Assembly: GCA_012934845.2 (NCBI GenBank)
Contig: WNNJ02003129.1
Location: 1 to 64,000, forward strand
Source: Pomphorhynchus laevis
Taxonomy: Eukaryota > Acanthocephala > Palaeacanthocephala > Echinorhynchida > Pomphorhynchidae
Length of the DNA stretch: 64,000 bases
Reading direction: 5' to 3'
This document shows positions 12,109 to 22,159 of the stretch, piece by piece. Made by a program: the position numbers and the translations under genes. Below the pieces are notes generated by a model. It was not told the DNA's origin. It saw nothing but the letters and a program-made list of their open reading frames with translations, and ran no database searches. How positions within the stretch are numbered: the first letter of the stretch is position 1; each line of letters begins with the position of its first letter.

Positions 12109-12759
12109 TAGAAATTCTATGGTTCTTTAATTCATTTTCTTAGCATGTGTTACGTCCTCAATTTGTCAATGGATTATTCAAAAAATTTCCTTCAAAATAA
12201 TAAGGTTCTCAGTTGGATCCGCTACGTCGTCTCCTTTTCAGTTTATTTCTTACCTATCCACCGCATTGTTGAGAAAGCGATGCATATTGCATATTGCATT
12301 ATGCATCGCGAATAATGACCTCGCATTTTCATATCACGAATATTAACGGTAAGATCGAGTCATCGATCTAACTGCTGTAATAGTTCGAGAGTGTATTAAT
12401 CCATACAGAACTAAAGTTCTCTTGGATAATTCTAGCTAGTAATACCAGCTTTCAGTAATTTGTTCCGATCATACCTGATCATTCAAAATTATTAATTTAA
12501 ATTAAAAATTTAATTTTATTATTATATTTATATTATAATTATTTTATATAACAAATTCTACAAACAAATAATTTAAATAGACCGGAAAATTGGATGCACA
12601 CGAACGTTTTTGGATTTCAATCTTTAAATAGTATTAGAATTCATAAGATGGTTAACTCCGGTAAACAGACGTCTGATAAGTCCAAGTATAACATTGCATC
12701 TGAGTTAAATAATTGCATTATTTAAATTGTGATAATCCAGATTGATCTAGTTATTTCAG
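12109..12759. other. No gene recognised
   Basis: Moderately AT-rich sequence. A short self-complementary cluster of GCAT/ATGC steps lies at 12280-12308. No exon continuing CYFIP could be found here. Confidence 0.4.
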
Positions 12760-13465
12760 ATTAAATTACGGCTGGATCCGAAGCATAAATGGTTAAGTGA
12801 TCTGCATAGAGCAGAGATTAAGGACCTGTCCGACTGATAGCCATATGAATATCGACTGTAAATAGATAAAACAGTAAAATAGTCAAAGAATAATCGTAAG
12901 GAATACCATTTATTTGTAGGAATATTTCAGAAAATTGAATTTAGTCCAAAAATTCGAATTTCATAGGAAGAAGAAATTATCGGTGCTCTAAGATTTAGGA
13001 GATAATTTTCGTTAAATTAGACTACGATTGATGAAATCGAACGCTTTTGAGAAATTAACAAAAGCTACATACAATGATCTTCTATATGTTTTAGCTTCAA
13101 AAACTTATTGTCGTAGAACCGTGAATACTGTAATCGTACAACGAAACGGTCTATTTTAATCCGGTAAAATATATCTGGCATACACTTTGAAACAAAATTG
13201 ATGCAAATCACCTATACACCTGACTAAAAATTACTACATATCTATAATTATTCATATCATTAGGATCCCTTTTTTTCTTTGAAGAGCATTTTTATCGTCA
13301 CTACTTCCAAATTAGAGGAGCATTTGACTATTTCAGAATTCTAATAAATAGTTTGATCCAATACCCGACAAAAACTTTGAATTGCATATTTCAATTGTTC
13401 ACATGCTAAATTGTCAAATGCAATCGCCTTACGATCTTTAACTTATATCTAGTGGATTTTAAATA
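12760..13465 (-). mobile_element. Decayed LINE reverse transcriptase
   Basis: The minus strand shows scattered RT blocks in the expected order. These are KAIAFDNLACEQLK (compare KA.G.D.L..E.LK) near 13.42 kb, MLFKEKKGS (compare IFKKGD) near 13.28 kb, and LLYADHLTIYASDPA (YADD box) near 12.80 kb. Stops and frame changes are many, so this is an old relic. The clade is not assignable. Confidence 0.5.
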
Positions 13466-13587
13466 ACTCGTCGAGAGAATCTAAGTCCCCTATCGGCAGC
13501 ATGATAAACATATTCTCTGCCGCCGATATCGGCATTGTGTTTGCTAGCCATTACGATATCGGCATTACTAATCTCCTATCGGCATTG

Positions 13588-13800
13588 TGTTTATTAGGCT
13601 TTGAATGAATTTGTCGAACGGGCAACTTTGATTCGGTCATATCTCCTCCAGACTACCGCAAACTTAGAGAAAATACGTTTGGAGCATGGTTCAAAGAAAA
13701 ACTTATTTTCACAATGCGCACCCAAAAGATACATACCACCACCTACGCACCCGTACGTTACTACATATGGAGAATGAAAATGCTTCTTGTCTAGTTGTTT
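13588..13800 (+). repeat. 213-bp direct repeat, left copy
   Basis: By my alignment this copy differs at a single base from 14790-15002. It begins TGTTTATTAGGCTTTGAATG and ends CTTCTTGTCTAGTTGTTT. It is unusually GC-balanced for its surroundings. Confidence 0.9.
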
Positions 13801-14040
13801 CTCAAAGCCTTATTAAAAGAAATTACAGAAATTATTTTTAACACTTCCTGACTGGTCAAGTTTCCAAGGAATCTCAAAAGTTTGACTTCTTAGGTAGTCA
13901 TCTCTTTTGTGATCTCTCTTGCTTAAGTTAATGAACCCTAAGGCGTAATCTATATTTAGCAACTAATGTTTCCTATATTCTATGTTTAAACTTGATCGTC
14001 TACATAACTTGAGGATAATATTCCTTAATCTTTCGAGTTC

Positions 14041-14303
14041 CAAGTTTTATAATAAGACCTGAAAGTTTTTATTATTAATTTAAAATAATTAAATTAAAAA
14101 TCTGTTAAAATAATATTTATTAATTATTAATAATTATTGATTTAAATTTTTATTTTATTATTATAAAATAGGTCTTAACGATTTAGCAAACCCTTAATCG
14201 TCAGTTTCATTGTTTTATATAAAACACTGAAATTGGTTGCCGATTCTTATTACTTTTGTAGATTTAAGATATTAAGTCTACAAAAGTAACTATTTATTAA
14301 GTC
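14041..14303 (+). repeat. Dispersed repeat, copy 2
   Basis: Second copy of the repeat at 11.785-12.108 kb, with the same blocks in the same order and orientation. It lacks about 60 bp before the final block. It sits between the two 213-bp direct repeats. Confidence 0.8.
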
Positions 14304-14789
14304 GAATTTCGCTTGCTGTATTGTCACCTACGTTATGGATGGAAATTATTTCTATCGAGAGATTATTTGGTAGTAAGATTATCATTAGACGGATATCATT
14401 ATAAGTATTGCCAAAATCGGATTATGTCATAAAAGAGAGCAAACATGTCGTTGTTTATTTTGTAACGACCACTGTATTGAACTATTGCAGTACGCTCATG
14501 CCCTATTCTTATGAGTTTCACGCTGAGGCAAATGAAATGCTAACAAGATGATTACACGCCAAAACAATCTAGAACTATTTTTATTCGTTTCCTGACTGTT
14601 TATCTTATCCCCTTCGCTCTTGGCGGTTGTAAGTTTAAATAAATATGCACAGCTTACATTTAATTTTACTCTTTTATCACTGATATTCTTAAATGTAATA
14701 TATTTATTCATATTAATTTATATTATGATATATAATAATGTCAAATTTGTTTCTTGTTTTTACCCACTTACAATGTAATGTGGAAATTT

Positions 14790-15002
14790 TGTTTATTAGG
14801 CTTTGAATGAATTTGTCGAACGGGCAACTTTGATTCGGTCATATCTCCTCCAGACTACCGCAAACTTAGAGAAAATACGTTTGGAGCATGGTTCAAAGAA
14901 AAACTTATTTTCACAATGCGCACCCAAAAGATACATACCACCACCTACGCACCCGTACGTTACTACAGATGGAGAATGAAAATGCTTCTTGTCTAGTTGT
15001 TT
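14790..15002 (+). repeat. 213-bp direct repeat, right copy
   Basis: Partner of the copy at 13588-13800 in the same orientation, 989 bp apart. No target-site duplication is evident outside the pair. The ends do not form a clear TG...CA pair. Confidence 0.9.
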
Positions 15003-15299
15003 TTATATTCTATAAATTCAAAATTTATGTGAATTCACAGCTTCTATGCTATACTTAAAAGAATGATCAATGTTTGAATGTAAATTAAAGGTGTATTTTT
15101 AACCTTAATTTAATATTTGTTCTACACTAACAGCTTGCATTACATTTCAATATCTAAATCGAGATGACTTACAATTAAATGTAAAGTGTGATAAATTACT
15201 GCGTTAAAACACTTAAAATCTGTAGTATAATAAATTACAAAAATTATTTTGTTATTAATTTTATATATATCGTTGAGAATTGCTTTCGGGTCAAAAGTA

Positions 15300-15489
15300 A
15301 CTTTTTTTATTGCGAACCATCCCCGGGATCACAAAAAGAACTTTATTTATTTGATATTTCGACTGTACTTAGCAGTCCTTTTCAATTGTATGTATATTAT
15401 ATCCCAAACTTTTTTAAGGTAATTTTTCAAACTTTTTTCAAATAAATAAAGTTCTTTTTGTATTCTCGGGGATGGTTCGCAATAAAAAA
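15300..15489. mobile_element. Palindromic MITE-like element
   Basis: The left arm (15302-15352) and right arm (15437-15488) are near-perfect reverse complements over about 50 bp. Each contains TTGCGAACCATCCCCG at the outer side and AAAGAACTTTATTTATTTG at the inner side. About 85 bp of spacer separates them. There is no transposase. The sequence would fold into a long hairpin. A related half-end occurs near 650-672. The open frame across this element is a by-product. Confidence 0.7.
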
Positions 15490-16837
15490 TTATATATATG
15501 TTATTTAATATATAATTCAAGATATTAAATACTTTTAGGTGCGATATTAAATCTCATAAATAATCAAAAACCTAAGCATTAATGCCGTCAATAACGGGAT
15601 TAAACGCCTAACCTAAAATGCCATTAATTTAAATTTCATCAAATAAATTAATTTAATTTATTTCATCAAATAATTACTAAGTATCGCAAAGCCTAAAGTA
15701 ACCTGATTCACTGATTGACTCCACGAACAGCCATCTGAACAGGTGTTGAAGAGTTGTAGAAATTTTACTTTTGCCTAAACAATGCAATGTTAGCATTTTA
15801 TATATCCAATTAAATTAAATAAAACATGTTTTATTTAATAAAACATGGGCTAGTTTATTATTCAACCTGGCAATATTTATGTAAACTGGCAATATTCAAC
15901 GCAATTATTTGCTTTATAGTTCCTGACTCCTTTCCTACATCTGTAATTAAAAAATAATTGCGCAATAATGAAATAAATAAATTATCAAATAAATTAGTTA
16001 TTAAATAAATTATTTATCAAATATAAATGGCGCAGATAAGGCAGTGTCATTGATTTAAATTTTAGTTTTAAATTTGAATTTTCTCGATTTGTAAATGTAT
16101 AGGTAAATTATTGAAAGTAAGATACAAATGATATCATGTTTAATTTACCTTATGCAGACATTTAAGGTACTAGTTACCGACTGATTTTGATGCTTTATAT
16201 CAAATAGAAAGTTCTATTTGATTCGTTTGCAGGGCCTTTTCGAACTGCCGTTTCGACATTTTACATTTTCTAGAGCATCTTCTGTAGAAATGTAGAAATA
16301 TTAGGCTAGAGAAACTCATTCATTTATTAAATCATCCACGTTAATTATGGAAGTGCTTTTAATCGAATCAAATGCAAACGATTTATGTTTTATAGTTTGT
16401 GAATTTTTGCAAGGTAAACACATCATTCGTAAATGCAACAATCTTCGTCTGTTAGTTTGCGAATCGATATCGTTTAGTCTAATATCAACGTGTCTGCTGA
16501 GAATATGTCATTAGCGAGGACAGTTTGGAAGATTTACCTACAAATTGTTATATTAAAATTGTGAATATACAACCTTTGCATATAAAATTTATATGACATT
16601 GTATATATTTTTCATATTACACTAATTTTGTTATTATGACAATTAGCAATAAAACTTACACGATTCCATTGACAATTTCGGATTCAAAAATGTTTTACAA
16701 AAACTAAAAGCTAAACAATAAAACGTGTATCGCCTTAAACATCCAGTGATTCTTAGCTATCGCTGTCTTTTATTGACGGAAATGTAACATTGTGTTTTTA
16801 TTTAAATAATTATACACAAAAATTCCTTAAAGTTTAG
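15490..16837. other. Intergenic, no gene recognised
   Basis: AT-rich, with blocks of ATTAAATAAAT-like repeats at 15.63-16.03 kb. Nothing else is supported. Confidence 0.5.
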
Positions 16838-16838
16838 T

Positions 16839-17285
16839 TTATTCATCGAATCGAAATACATCGCTTTGTATTTTCCAATTGAGATCTTCTACAATTAATA
16901 TAAATGCTTGGAAGAATCTTTTCGACTGTTCTCCCGAGTATTTGACAGAGCCAGACACGGATATAGATACGCCTTGCTTTTGAGTTTCATAATCACATGT
17001 TATGGGCATAGCATCATAACTTTCCACTGTGTGCCAACTTGATGGAAACATTCTATAGTAATCATGGATTTTGTCGGCTCCGGTAACCTCATTGCCGTTC
17101 CATACAAGTGTTGCGTCTTTGTGGTACAATTTGACAAGACTATGTCGAAGTTCGTCCATTATTTTATAATAACGGTTAATGAACTTTTCGGTGGCCTGGT
17201 TTGCTTGTTTTGAAGATGAAGTATTAGCATTTGCAAGTAAAGGATTGTTTGGACTAGCAAATGAACTGTTACTATTATTAATCAT
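16839..17285 (-). CDS. NXT1: NTF2-related export protein (NXT1/p15)
   Basis: 148 residues. NXT1 pairs with the mRNA export receptor NXF1/TAP in the nucleus and at nuclear pores. A Ser/Asn-rich N-terminal leader of about 30 residues precedes one NTF2-like fold. Diagnostic segments are FINRYYKIMDELRHSL, DATLVWNGNEVTG, MFPSSWHTVES and VSGSVKYSGEQSKRFFQAF, ending IQSDVFRFDE. They match the p15 pattern (ATLVWNGN..SG, LPSS, GSVKF.G...R.F.Q.F, WKI.SD.FRF). It is a single uninterrupted frame. A TTTCAG acceptor ends 14 nt upstream of the ATG and a second AG ends 5 nt upstream, consistent with trans-splicing or a 5'UTR intron. An AATAAA overlaps the stop codon (16838-16843). The leader is longer than in vertebrate p15. 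Confidence 0.92.
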   Translation of the reverse strand: MINNSNSSFASPNNPLLANANTSSSKQANQATEKFINRYYKIMDELRHSLVKLYHKDATLVWNGNEVTGADKIHDYYRMFPSSWHTVESYDAMPITCDYETQKQGVSISVSGSVKYSGEQSKRFFQAFILIVEDLNWKIQSDVFRFDE

Positions 17286-17754
17286 GATTACTGCCTTAAC
17301 TGAAATTGATCAACTAAAGGCAATCTAATCTAAAAATATGGTAAACGTTATATAATTTAACATATAAGTTACATGTTATAATTATATAATTTTTAATTTA
17401 CAGATAAATTACAAATATCAAAAACATAATGCAACAATCATAATGTCAAATGATTAAAACTATCCAATTTTCACATAAACATTAAATCAAACCCAAAAAT
17501 ATTCGTTGTTTAATGTAATGCTATCAGAAGGATATAAACACTATTACAATATAAATGACTGTAATTGAACTATCAGTGTAAATAATAAGAATAACAATTT
17601 TTATATATATTATTTATAATTTATAGAATTTATAATTATTTATATATATTTAGTATATATAATCCGGTTAAAGGCAAACCAAAAGGTTTAACGATTATAT
17701 TGATAATTTTGATTAAGAATAAATAAACATATGTATTCAATGACTACTGGATCG
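17286..17754. other. Intergenic, no gene recognised
   Basis: AT-rich spacer upstream of NXT1, with TA-repeat tracts at 17.6-17.66 kb. A promoter may lie here, but no motif decides it. Confidence 0.4.
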
Positions 17755-18069
17755 ATATACGATGGAATGTCAAGCAGCAAGGACATTGGCTAGTACCTCC
17801 AAGACTGTCTCTATGTGTTCGTCTCGAATTTGGGAGTCATTGTCAATACAGATTGGGGAAAATGTTCTTCCTGATGTGAAGGACTTCAAGTATCTTGGGG
17901 TATTGTTCTCGAGAGACCACAGGAACATCAGGGAGATTGAGAAGCGGATATGTTTAGCTAACACAACAATGCGTTGATTGTACATGCATGTCGTGGTCAA
18001 GCGAGAGTTGAGTCTTCGGGCAAAGCTATCGATTTACCGCTCAATCTACGTTCCTATCTTAACATGTGA
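17755..18069 (+). mobile_element. RTE-like LINE fragment (post-RT region)
   Basis: The frame reads VSMCSSRIWESLSIQIGENV, then LPDVKDFKYLGVLFSRDH, EIEKRICLANTTMR, a stop, then VVVKRELSLRAKLSIYRS and IYVPILTCD. This closely resembles the vertebrate-type LINE segment with FKYLGVLFTSEG, MEREIDRRI and VVVKRELS.KAKLSIYRSIY. It stops abruptly at about 18069, where the flank of the L2-like element begins. It is 5'- and 3'-truncated with one in-frame stop. Confidence 0.75.
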
Positions 18070-18158
18070 TTTGCTTGTTTAAAAAAAAGGATTTATTTTA
18101 ACGTGGCAAATGCGTGCCAGCGCACGCTTACATGACCACAACAAAACAAAACTGTGAA

Positions 18159-21056
18159 TCAGGTGTCGAGAAGGTGTGAACGGAGGAGGTGTTTGAATGT
18201 GATAAAGGAGGGGGCGCGGCGGACGTCGAGAGGGAGTTGATTCCAGGCGAGTGAGGCGGCGACGAGGAAGGATCGGAGACCGTAGTTGTTGGAGTAATTA
18301 GGAACGTGGAGTAAGAGGGTATGACAGGAACGAAGCGATAGCGAGTTGGGGCGAGTATCGTCTAAGAAAGGAAGGTTGATGAACGATGGGGAGCCGACAG
18401 CGATGAGACGAAAGGTAACGAGAAGAAGGCGGAGTTTGATGCGGATGTGGATGGTGGGCCAGGAGAGTTGGGCAAAATATGTGGATGTGTGGTCGAAGCG
18501 ACGGAGACGAAAGAGCACTCGAACGGCGGTGTTGATTATTCGTTGTAGGGGTAGGATGATGGATTTTGGAGAATTGGCGAAAAGGCTAAGGCAGTAATCG
18601 ATTTTAGGGAAAAGAAGCGATGAAAGAAGAGACATACAAGAACGGAAGTCGATAAGGGGGCGGATACGGCGGATGTCACGAAGAATTAAGTTAGACGAGC
18701 GGACCTTGTCACGGACGAAGGGTTTAAGGGAAAGGTGATCATCGAAATGGAAGCCTAAGAAAGTGAGATTGTGGACTATAGGGATGATCGATGAGGCAAA
18801 AGATACAATGGGAGGAGATATGCTTGGTTTACGGGGAAGGATCCACATTATTTTGGACTTTTCGGGGTTTAGAACGAGATGGAGATTGGAGAGACGTTTG
18901 TAGATAGAAGAAAGACAGTTGGAGGCAGAAATGCCGATATCGTGTATGCGATGTGCGGGTGCATGAGCATAGATTAGAATGTCATCGGCGTATTGCATGA
19001 CGTTAAAGGAGTAAGGTTTGATAAATGGAGAGAGATCGCCAAGCAAAAGAGAGAAAAGCAGGGGACCTAGGACTGAACCTTGTGGAACCCCGCAAAAAAT
19101 AGGGATGGGAGGGGAGGATGATGAATTAGAACAGACGCGAAAGGAACGGTCGGATAGATATGAGGCGAACCAAGCTACGGAGGAGGAAGAAAAGCCGTAA
19201 TCATAACGAAGGCGAGAAAGGAGGACGGAGTGGTCGACAATGTCGAATGCGGAGGAGAGGTCGAGGGAGATGAGAACACTATATAGAGCCTTGTCTCGAG
19301 AAATGAGTAAGTCGTTGTACACTTTTATGCATGCGATTTCTGTCGAGTGATTAGAGCGGAAAGCGGATTGGAAAGGAGGGTACAGATTGGATGAGGAGAG
19401 ATAAGCGTTGATTTGTATTAAGATGAGGCGTTCTAAGAGCTTTGAAAGAGTAGGGAGTAGTGAAATGGGGCGATAGCTAGAAGGAAGGGAGGGGTCGAGC
19501 GATTGTTTCTTAAGGAGGGGACGAACGATTGCGGATTTCCAGTGTGAAGGGAAGATACGACTGCGGATGGACGAGTTAAACAAGGTTGTGAGAAATGGGG
19601 ATATCGATGAGCATATAGATTTTAATATGTGGGTAGGCAGGGGATCGGCAGGTGAGGTTTTGTTGGGCAAGGACATGAGGACAGATGATACTTCTGTAGG
19701 TGATACAGGGAGAAGATGAAAGAGTTCCGGAAGGATGAGTGTAGACTGGGCAGAGTGGGATAGGATGGAGACCGGGGTGTGAGAGAGCAGCGTGGATACT
19801 TTAGTCTGGAGAAATGACGAATAATCATTAGCATTGATGTTGCAAGGCGTAGAGGAACGAGCCAGGATTGAGTTAAAAGTATGCCAGAGAGTCTTAGAGT
19901 TGAATGAAGTGATGATTTTATGCTGCCAGAAGGAGTTGCATTTGGTACGTAGTAGGTGGAGATGAGACCGGCGAAGAGCAAGATAGGAATCACGGAAAGA
20001 CGGAGTGATCGAGCGGAAATCGCGTCTGAGAGAGCGGTGATAGACTCGAAAAGCATGGCGGAGTCGACGCTTTGAGAGTAGGCATTGGATGTCAAACCAT
20101 GGGGCACGGTGCAAGCGACGGTGTGGGTGAGACTTGAAGGGCAAGAGAATATCGAGAGTGGATGTGAGTTCAGAGTCGAAAAGAAAGGCGAGATCGTGAG
20201 GAGATGAATATGTTATTGTGGGTAATGATAGAGACGATTTGAGTAAGGCAGAGCGGAGAAGGGAGAGGTCAAGATTTCTCCAAGGGCGACGTAGGATTGT
20301 AGGTGTGTGAGGAGGGGTGTGGTTGCGAGCGAGATCAAGGGTGATAAGAAAGTGATCGGATAGACCAGGATCAGAGATGGACAGTGAGGTGTGGGCAGCA
20401 AAATGATCGGGGACAGCGATGATGTCGAGTGCCCCACCAAGTATATGTGTGGGGGCAGTGGAGATTAGTTTGTAATTGTAGTTGGATAGAATGTTGATGA
20501 AGCGGATGGAATCTGTGGAAGAGGGGCGGTCTAGGCGGATATTGAAGTCGCCTAGAACGAGTGAAGGGATTGAGGACAAAGAACAATGAGAAAGGAGGTC
20601 AGCGAGTTCGGTAAAAAATAAGGCTGTAGGAGCTGATGAACCAGGACGGTATACAATGGCGAGATCTAGAGTGATCGGGTTAGAATAACGACAAGTGAGC
20701 AATTCAAAAGAGCAAGGACTGAAAGGGGTATTGATTTTGCGAAGAGACGCTGGGTGACGCGCGAATGCGACGATGCCGCCATGATTAGAGGATTTAGAAG
20801 GGCATGAGCTGAGGGGGCGGGCGGATTCGACTAGGGAGCAACCGGCAGAGAGCAGACGGCGAATGGAAAGGTCGTCGGAATCTGAGTGCCAGGATTCGGT
20901 GAGGCAGAAGAGATCGATGGATTGCTTGGTGAATAGGTTGATGATAAGATCGGATTTATTGAGAATAGATCTAGTGTTGAGGAGACCGAGGCGGAAACCG
21001 TGTGCTGTGGCGAAAGAGACTAGTGGAGAAGACACATAGGAGAGATGGAGCGCCAT
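18159..21056 (-). CDS. L2-like LINE ORF2: endonuclease plus reverse transcriptase
   Basis: 965 residues. It nicks target DNA and copies the element RNA into the genome. An N-terminal apurinic-type endonuclease shows LGLLNTRSI, LCLTESW-like text, SLVLGDFNIRLD (about residue 168) and SDHFLITLDL. The central RT has LLPTLSKLLERLI, SAFRSNHSTEIA, LISLDLSSAFDIVDH, CGVPQGSVLGPLLFS (about residue 659) and MQYADDILIYAH (about residue 690). The C-terminus carries the L2-type RSF..AA..AWNQLP..VR block. The start overlaps the end of ORF1 by 37 nt in another frame, so it is probably made by reinitiation or readthrough from the same transcript. All catalytic signatures that I can see are present. Confidence 0.88.
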   Translation of the reverse strand: MALHLSYVSSPLVSFATAHGFRLGLLNTRSILNKSDLIINLFTKQSIDLFCLTESWHSDSDDLSIRRLLSAGCSLVESARPLSSCPSKSSNHGGIVAFARHPASLRKINTPFSPCSFELLTCRYSNPITLDLAIVYRPGSSAPTALFFTELADLLSHCSLSSIPSLVLGDFNIRLDRPSSTDSIRFINILSNYNYKLISTAPTHILGGALDIIAVPDHFAAHTSLSISDPGLSDHFLITLDLARNHTPPHTPTILRRPWRNLDLSLLRSALLKSSLSLPTITYSSPHDLAFLFDSELTSTLDILLPFKSHPHRRLHRAPWFDIQCLLSKRRLRHAFRVYHRSLRRDFRSITPSFRDSYLALRRSHLHLLRTKCNSFWQHKIITSFNSKTLWHTFNSILARSSTPCNINANDYSSFLQTKVSTLLSHTPVSILSHSAQSTLILPELFHLLPVSPTEVSSVLMSLPNKTSPADPLPTHILKSICSSISPFLTTLFNSSIRSRIFPSHWKSAIVRPLLKKQSLDPSLPSSYRPISLLPTLSKLLERLILIQINAYLSSSNLYPPFQSAFRSNHSTEIACIKVYNDLLISRDKALYSVLISLDLSSAFDIVDHSVLLSRLRYDYGFSSSSVAWFASYLSDRSFRVCSNSSSSPPIPIFCGVPQGSVLGPLLFSLLLGDLSPFIKPYSFNVMQYADDILIYAHAPAHRIHDIGISASNCLSSIYKRLSNLHLVLNPEKSKIMWILPRKPSISPPIVSFASSIIPIVHNLTFLGFHFDDHLSLKPFVRDKVRSSNLILRDIRRIRPLIDFRSCMSLLSSLLFPKIDYCLSLFANSPKSIILPLQRIINTAVRVLFRLRRFDHTSTYFAQLSWPTIHIRIKLRLLLVTFRLIAVGSPSFINLPFLDDTRPNSLSLRSCHTLLLHVPNYSNNYGLRSFLVAASLAWNQLPLDVRRAPSFITFKHLLRSHLLDT

Positions 21057-22159
21057 CGAATTTTTGGACGGGTGTGGACAACTTGAAAATTTCCGTCTAT
21101 GTTTCGGATGGCGAGTGATGTTTCGCCGTTTTCCTCGCGACGGCGTTTTTCGATGCGGGCTGAAGAGATTTGAGCGATTTCGGAAGGGGCGCGATCGGGG
21201 AAAATTCGAGTGGTTGAAGATGACATGAGTTTGAATCGTTGAGAGAGGACAGAAGACGCGTGAGAGCGATGCTTGAAAACAATTTTTAGGAGAGGGGGCT
21301 GGGAAGGATTAGATTGAGAAGATTTGTTTAGACGGATGAATGCGACAGGAGAAATGTCCTTGAAAAAGGATGGTTTATCCGCAGGAACAATAGACGAGAG
21401 GATGGATCTGAAGGCGGAAACATCGTGGTCCAGACGTGCTTGTGGAGATAAGGAGTTAGAAGGCGTGATATTAGTAACAATGACGCAACGATCGCGAGAA
21501 GCAAAGCGCTTCCGTAAAGGAGGACGACTGACGTGAGTAGGTGAGATCACGATAGAAGAGCTTTCAGTTGATGATTTGGAGGGATTTTGTTTGACGACGG
21601 GAGACATAGAGGATAATGATAATAAAGAGGGTGGCAAGCGATGTGAGGAAAGGTTATGAGTGGAAGGATAGTGGAGGTTGGTGGAGGTGATTTTGATTGA
21701 TGGATGCAAGTTATTGAGAAACGAGACGGGAAGGACGGGACGTGGGGTGTCGGGGAGTGAAAATACATTAATTGTAACAATTTGCGGCTCCGTCACTGTC
21801 TCGGTAGATTTATCATAAACTTGACAAAATCCATCTTGCTGCGATACAATTTGCGGCTCCTTTACGGTCTCAGTAGATTTATCAGAAATTTGAGAAATTC
21901 GATCATGCTGCGTTGTCATTTCCAATTGCTCTAAGCGTTTTATTAACAAGTTGATTTGTTTCGCCGCACAGAATCCGCAGTAGAACGGTGGCCCGCCACA
22001 AGTTTCCTGACCCAAAGCACAATTATGTGTTACTGATGTCCAGATTTGACAGCCGCTAGCGGAGCATTCCACTTGTATGTTCTCGAGCTTGCCGGTTTTA
22101 TCGGTATCAACAGAGATTGCTCGCTTGGCTTTTGGTAGATTTTTCTTCTTGGCTTTCAT
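21020..22159 (-). CDS. L2-like LINE ORF1 nucleic-acid-binding protein
   Basis: 379 residues. An N-terminal basic stretch is followed by a Cys-rich finger, VECSASGCQIWTSVTHNC then FYCGFCAAKQINLLIKRLEQ, with a short coiled-coil-like tail. This finger also occurs in the CR1-like and I/R1-like elements of this window. Residues about 98-150 contain an internal duplication (DKSTETV.EPQIV twice). A Ser/Pro-rich middle leads to a C-terminal domain with DHDVSAFRSILSSIV, LLKIVFKHRSHASSVL and ARIEKRRREENGETSLAIR. That end resembles the ORF1 tail common to CR1/L2 elements. ATG at 22159 is the first in-frame start. Confidence 0.8.
   Translation of the reverse strand: MKAKKKNLPKAKRAISVDTDKTGKLENIQVECSASGCQIWTSVTHNCALGQETCGGPPFYCGFCAAKQINLLIKRLEQLEMTTQHDRISQISDKSTETVKEPQIVSQQDGFCQVYDKSTETVTEPQIVTINVFSLPDTPRPVLPVSFLNNLHPSIKITSTNLHYPSTHNLSSHRLPPSLLSLSSMSPVVKQNPSKSSTESSSIVISPTHVSRPPLRKRFASRDRCVIVTNITPSNSLSPQARLDHDVSAFRSILSSIVPADKPSFFKDISPVAFIRLNKSSQSNPSQPPLLKIVFKHRSHASSVLSQRFKLMSSSTTRIFPDRAPSEIAQISSARIEKRRREENGETSLAIRNIDGNFQVVHTRPKIRWRSISPMCLLH

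Noticed and set aside
13588-15002. Interpretation of the 213-bp repeats as terminal repeats of an LTR-type element
   Set aside because: No convincing TG...CA ends, no primer-binding site that I can recognise, no target duplication and no coding interior. Left as direct repeats.
15188-15445. 85-codon frame
   Set aside because: It runs across the palindromic element and has no coding character.
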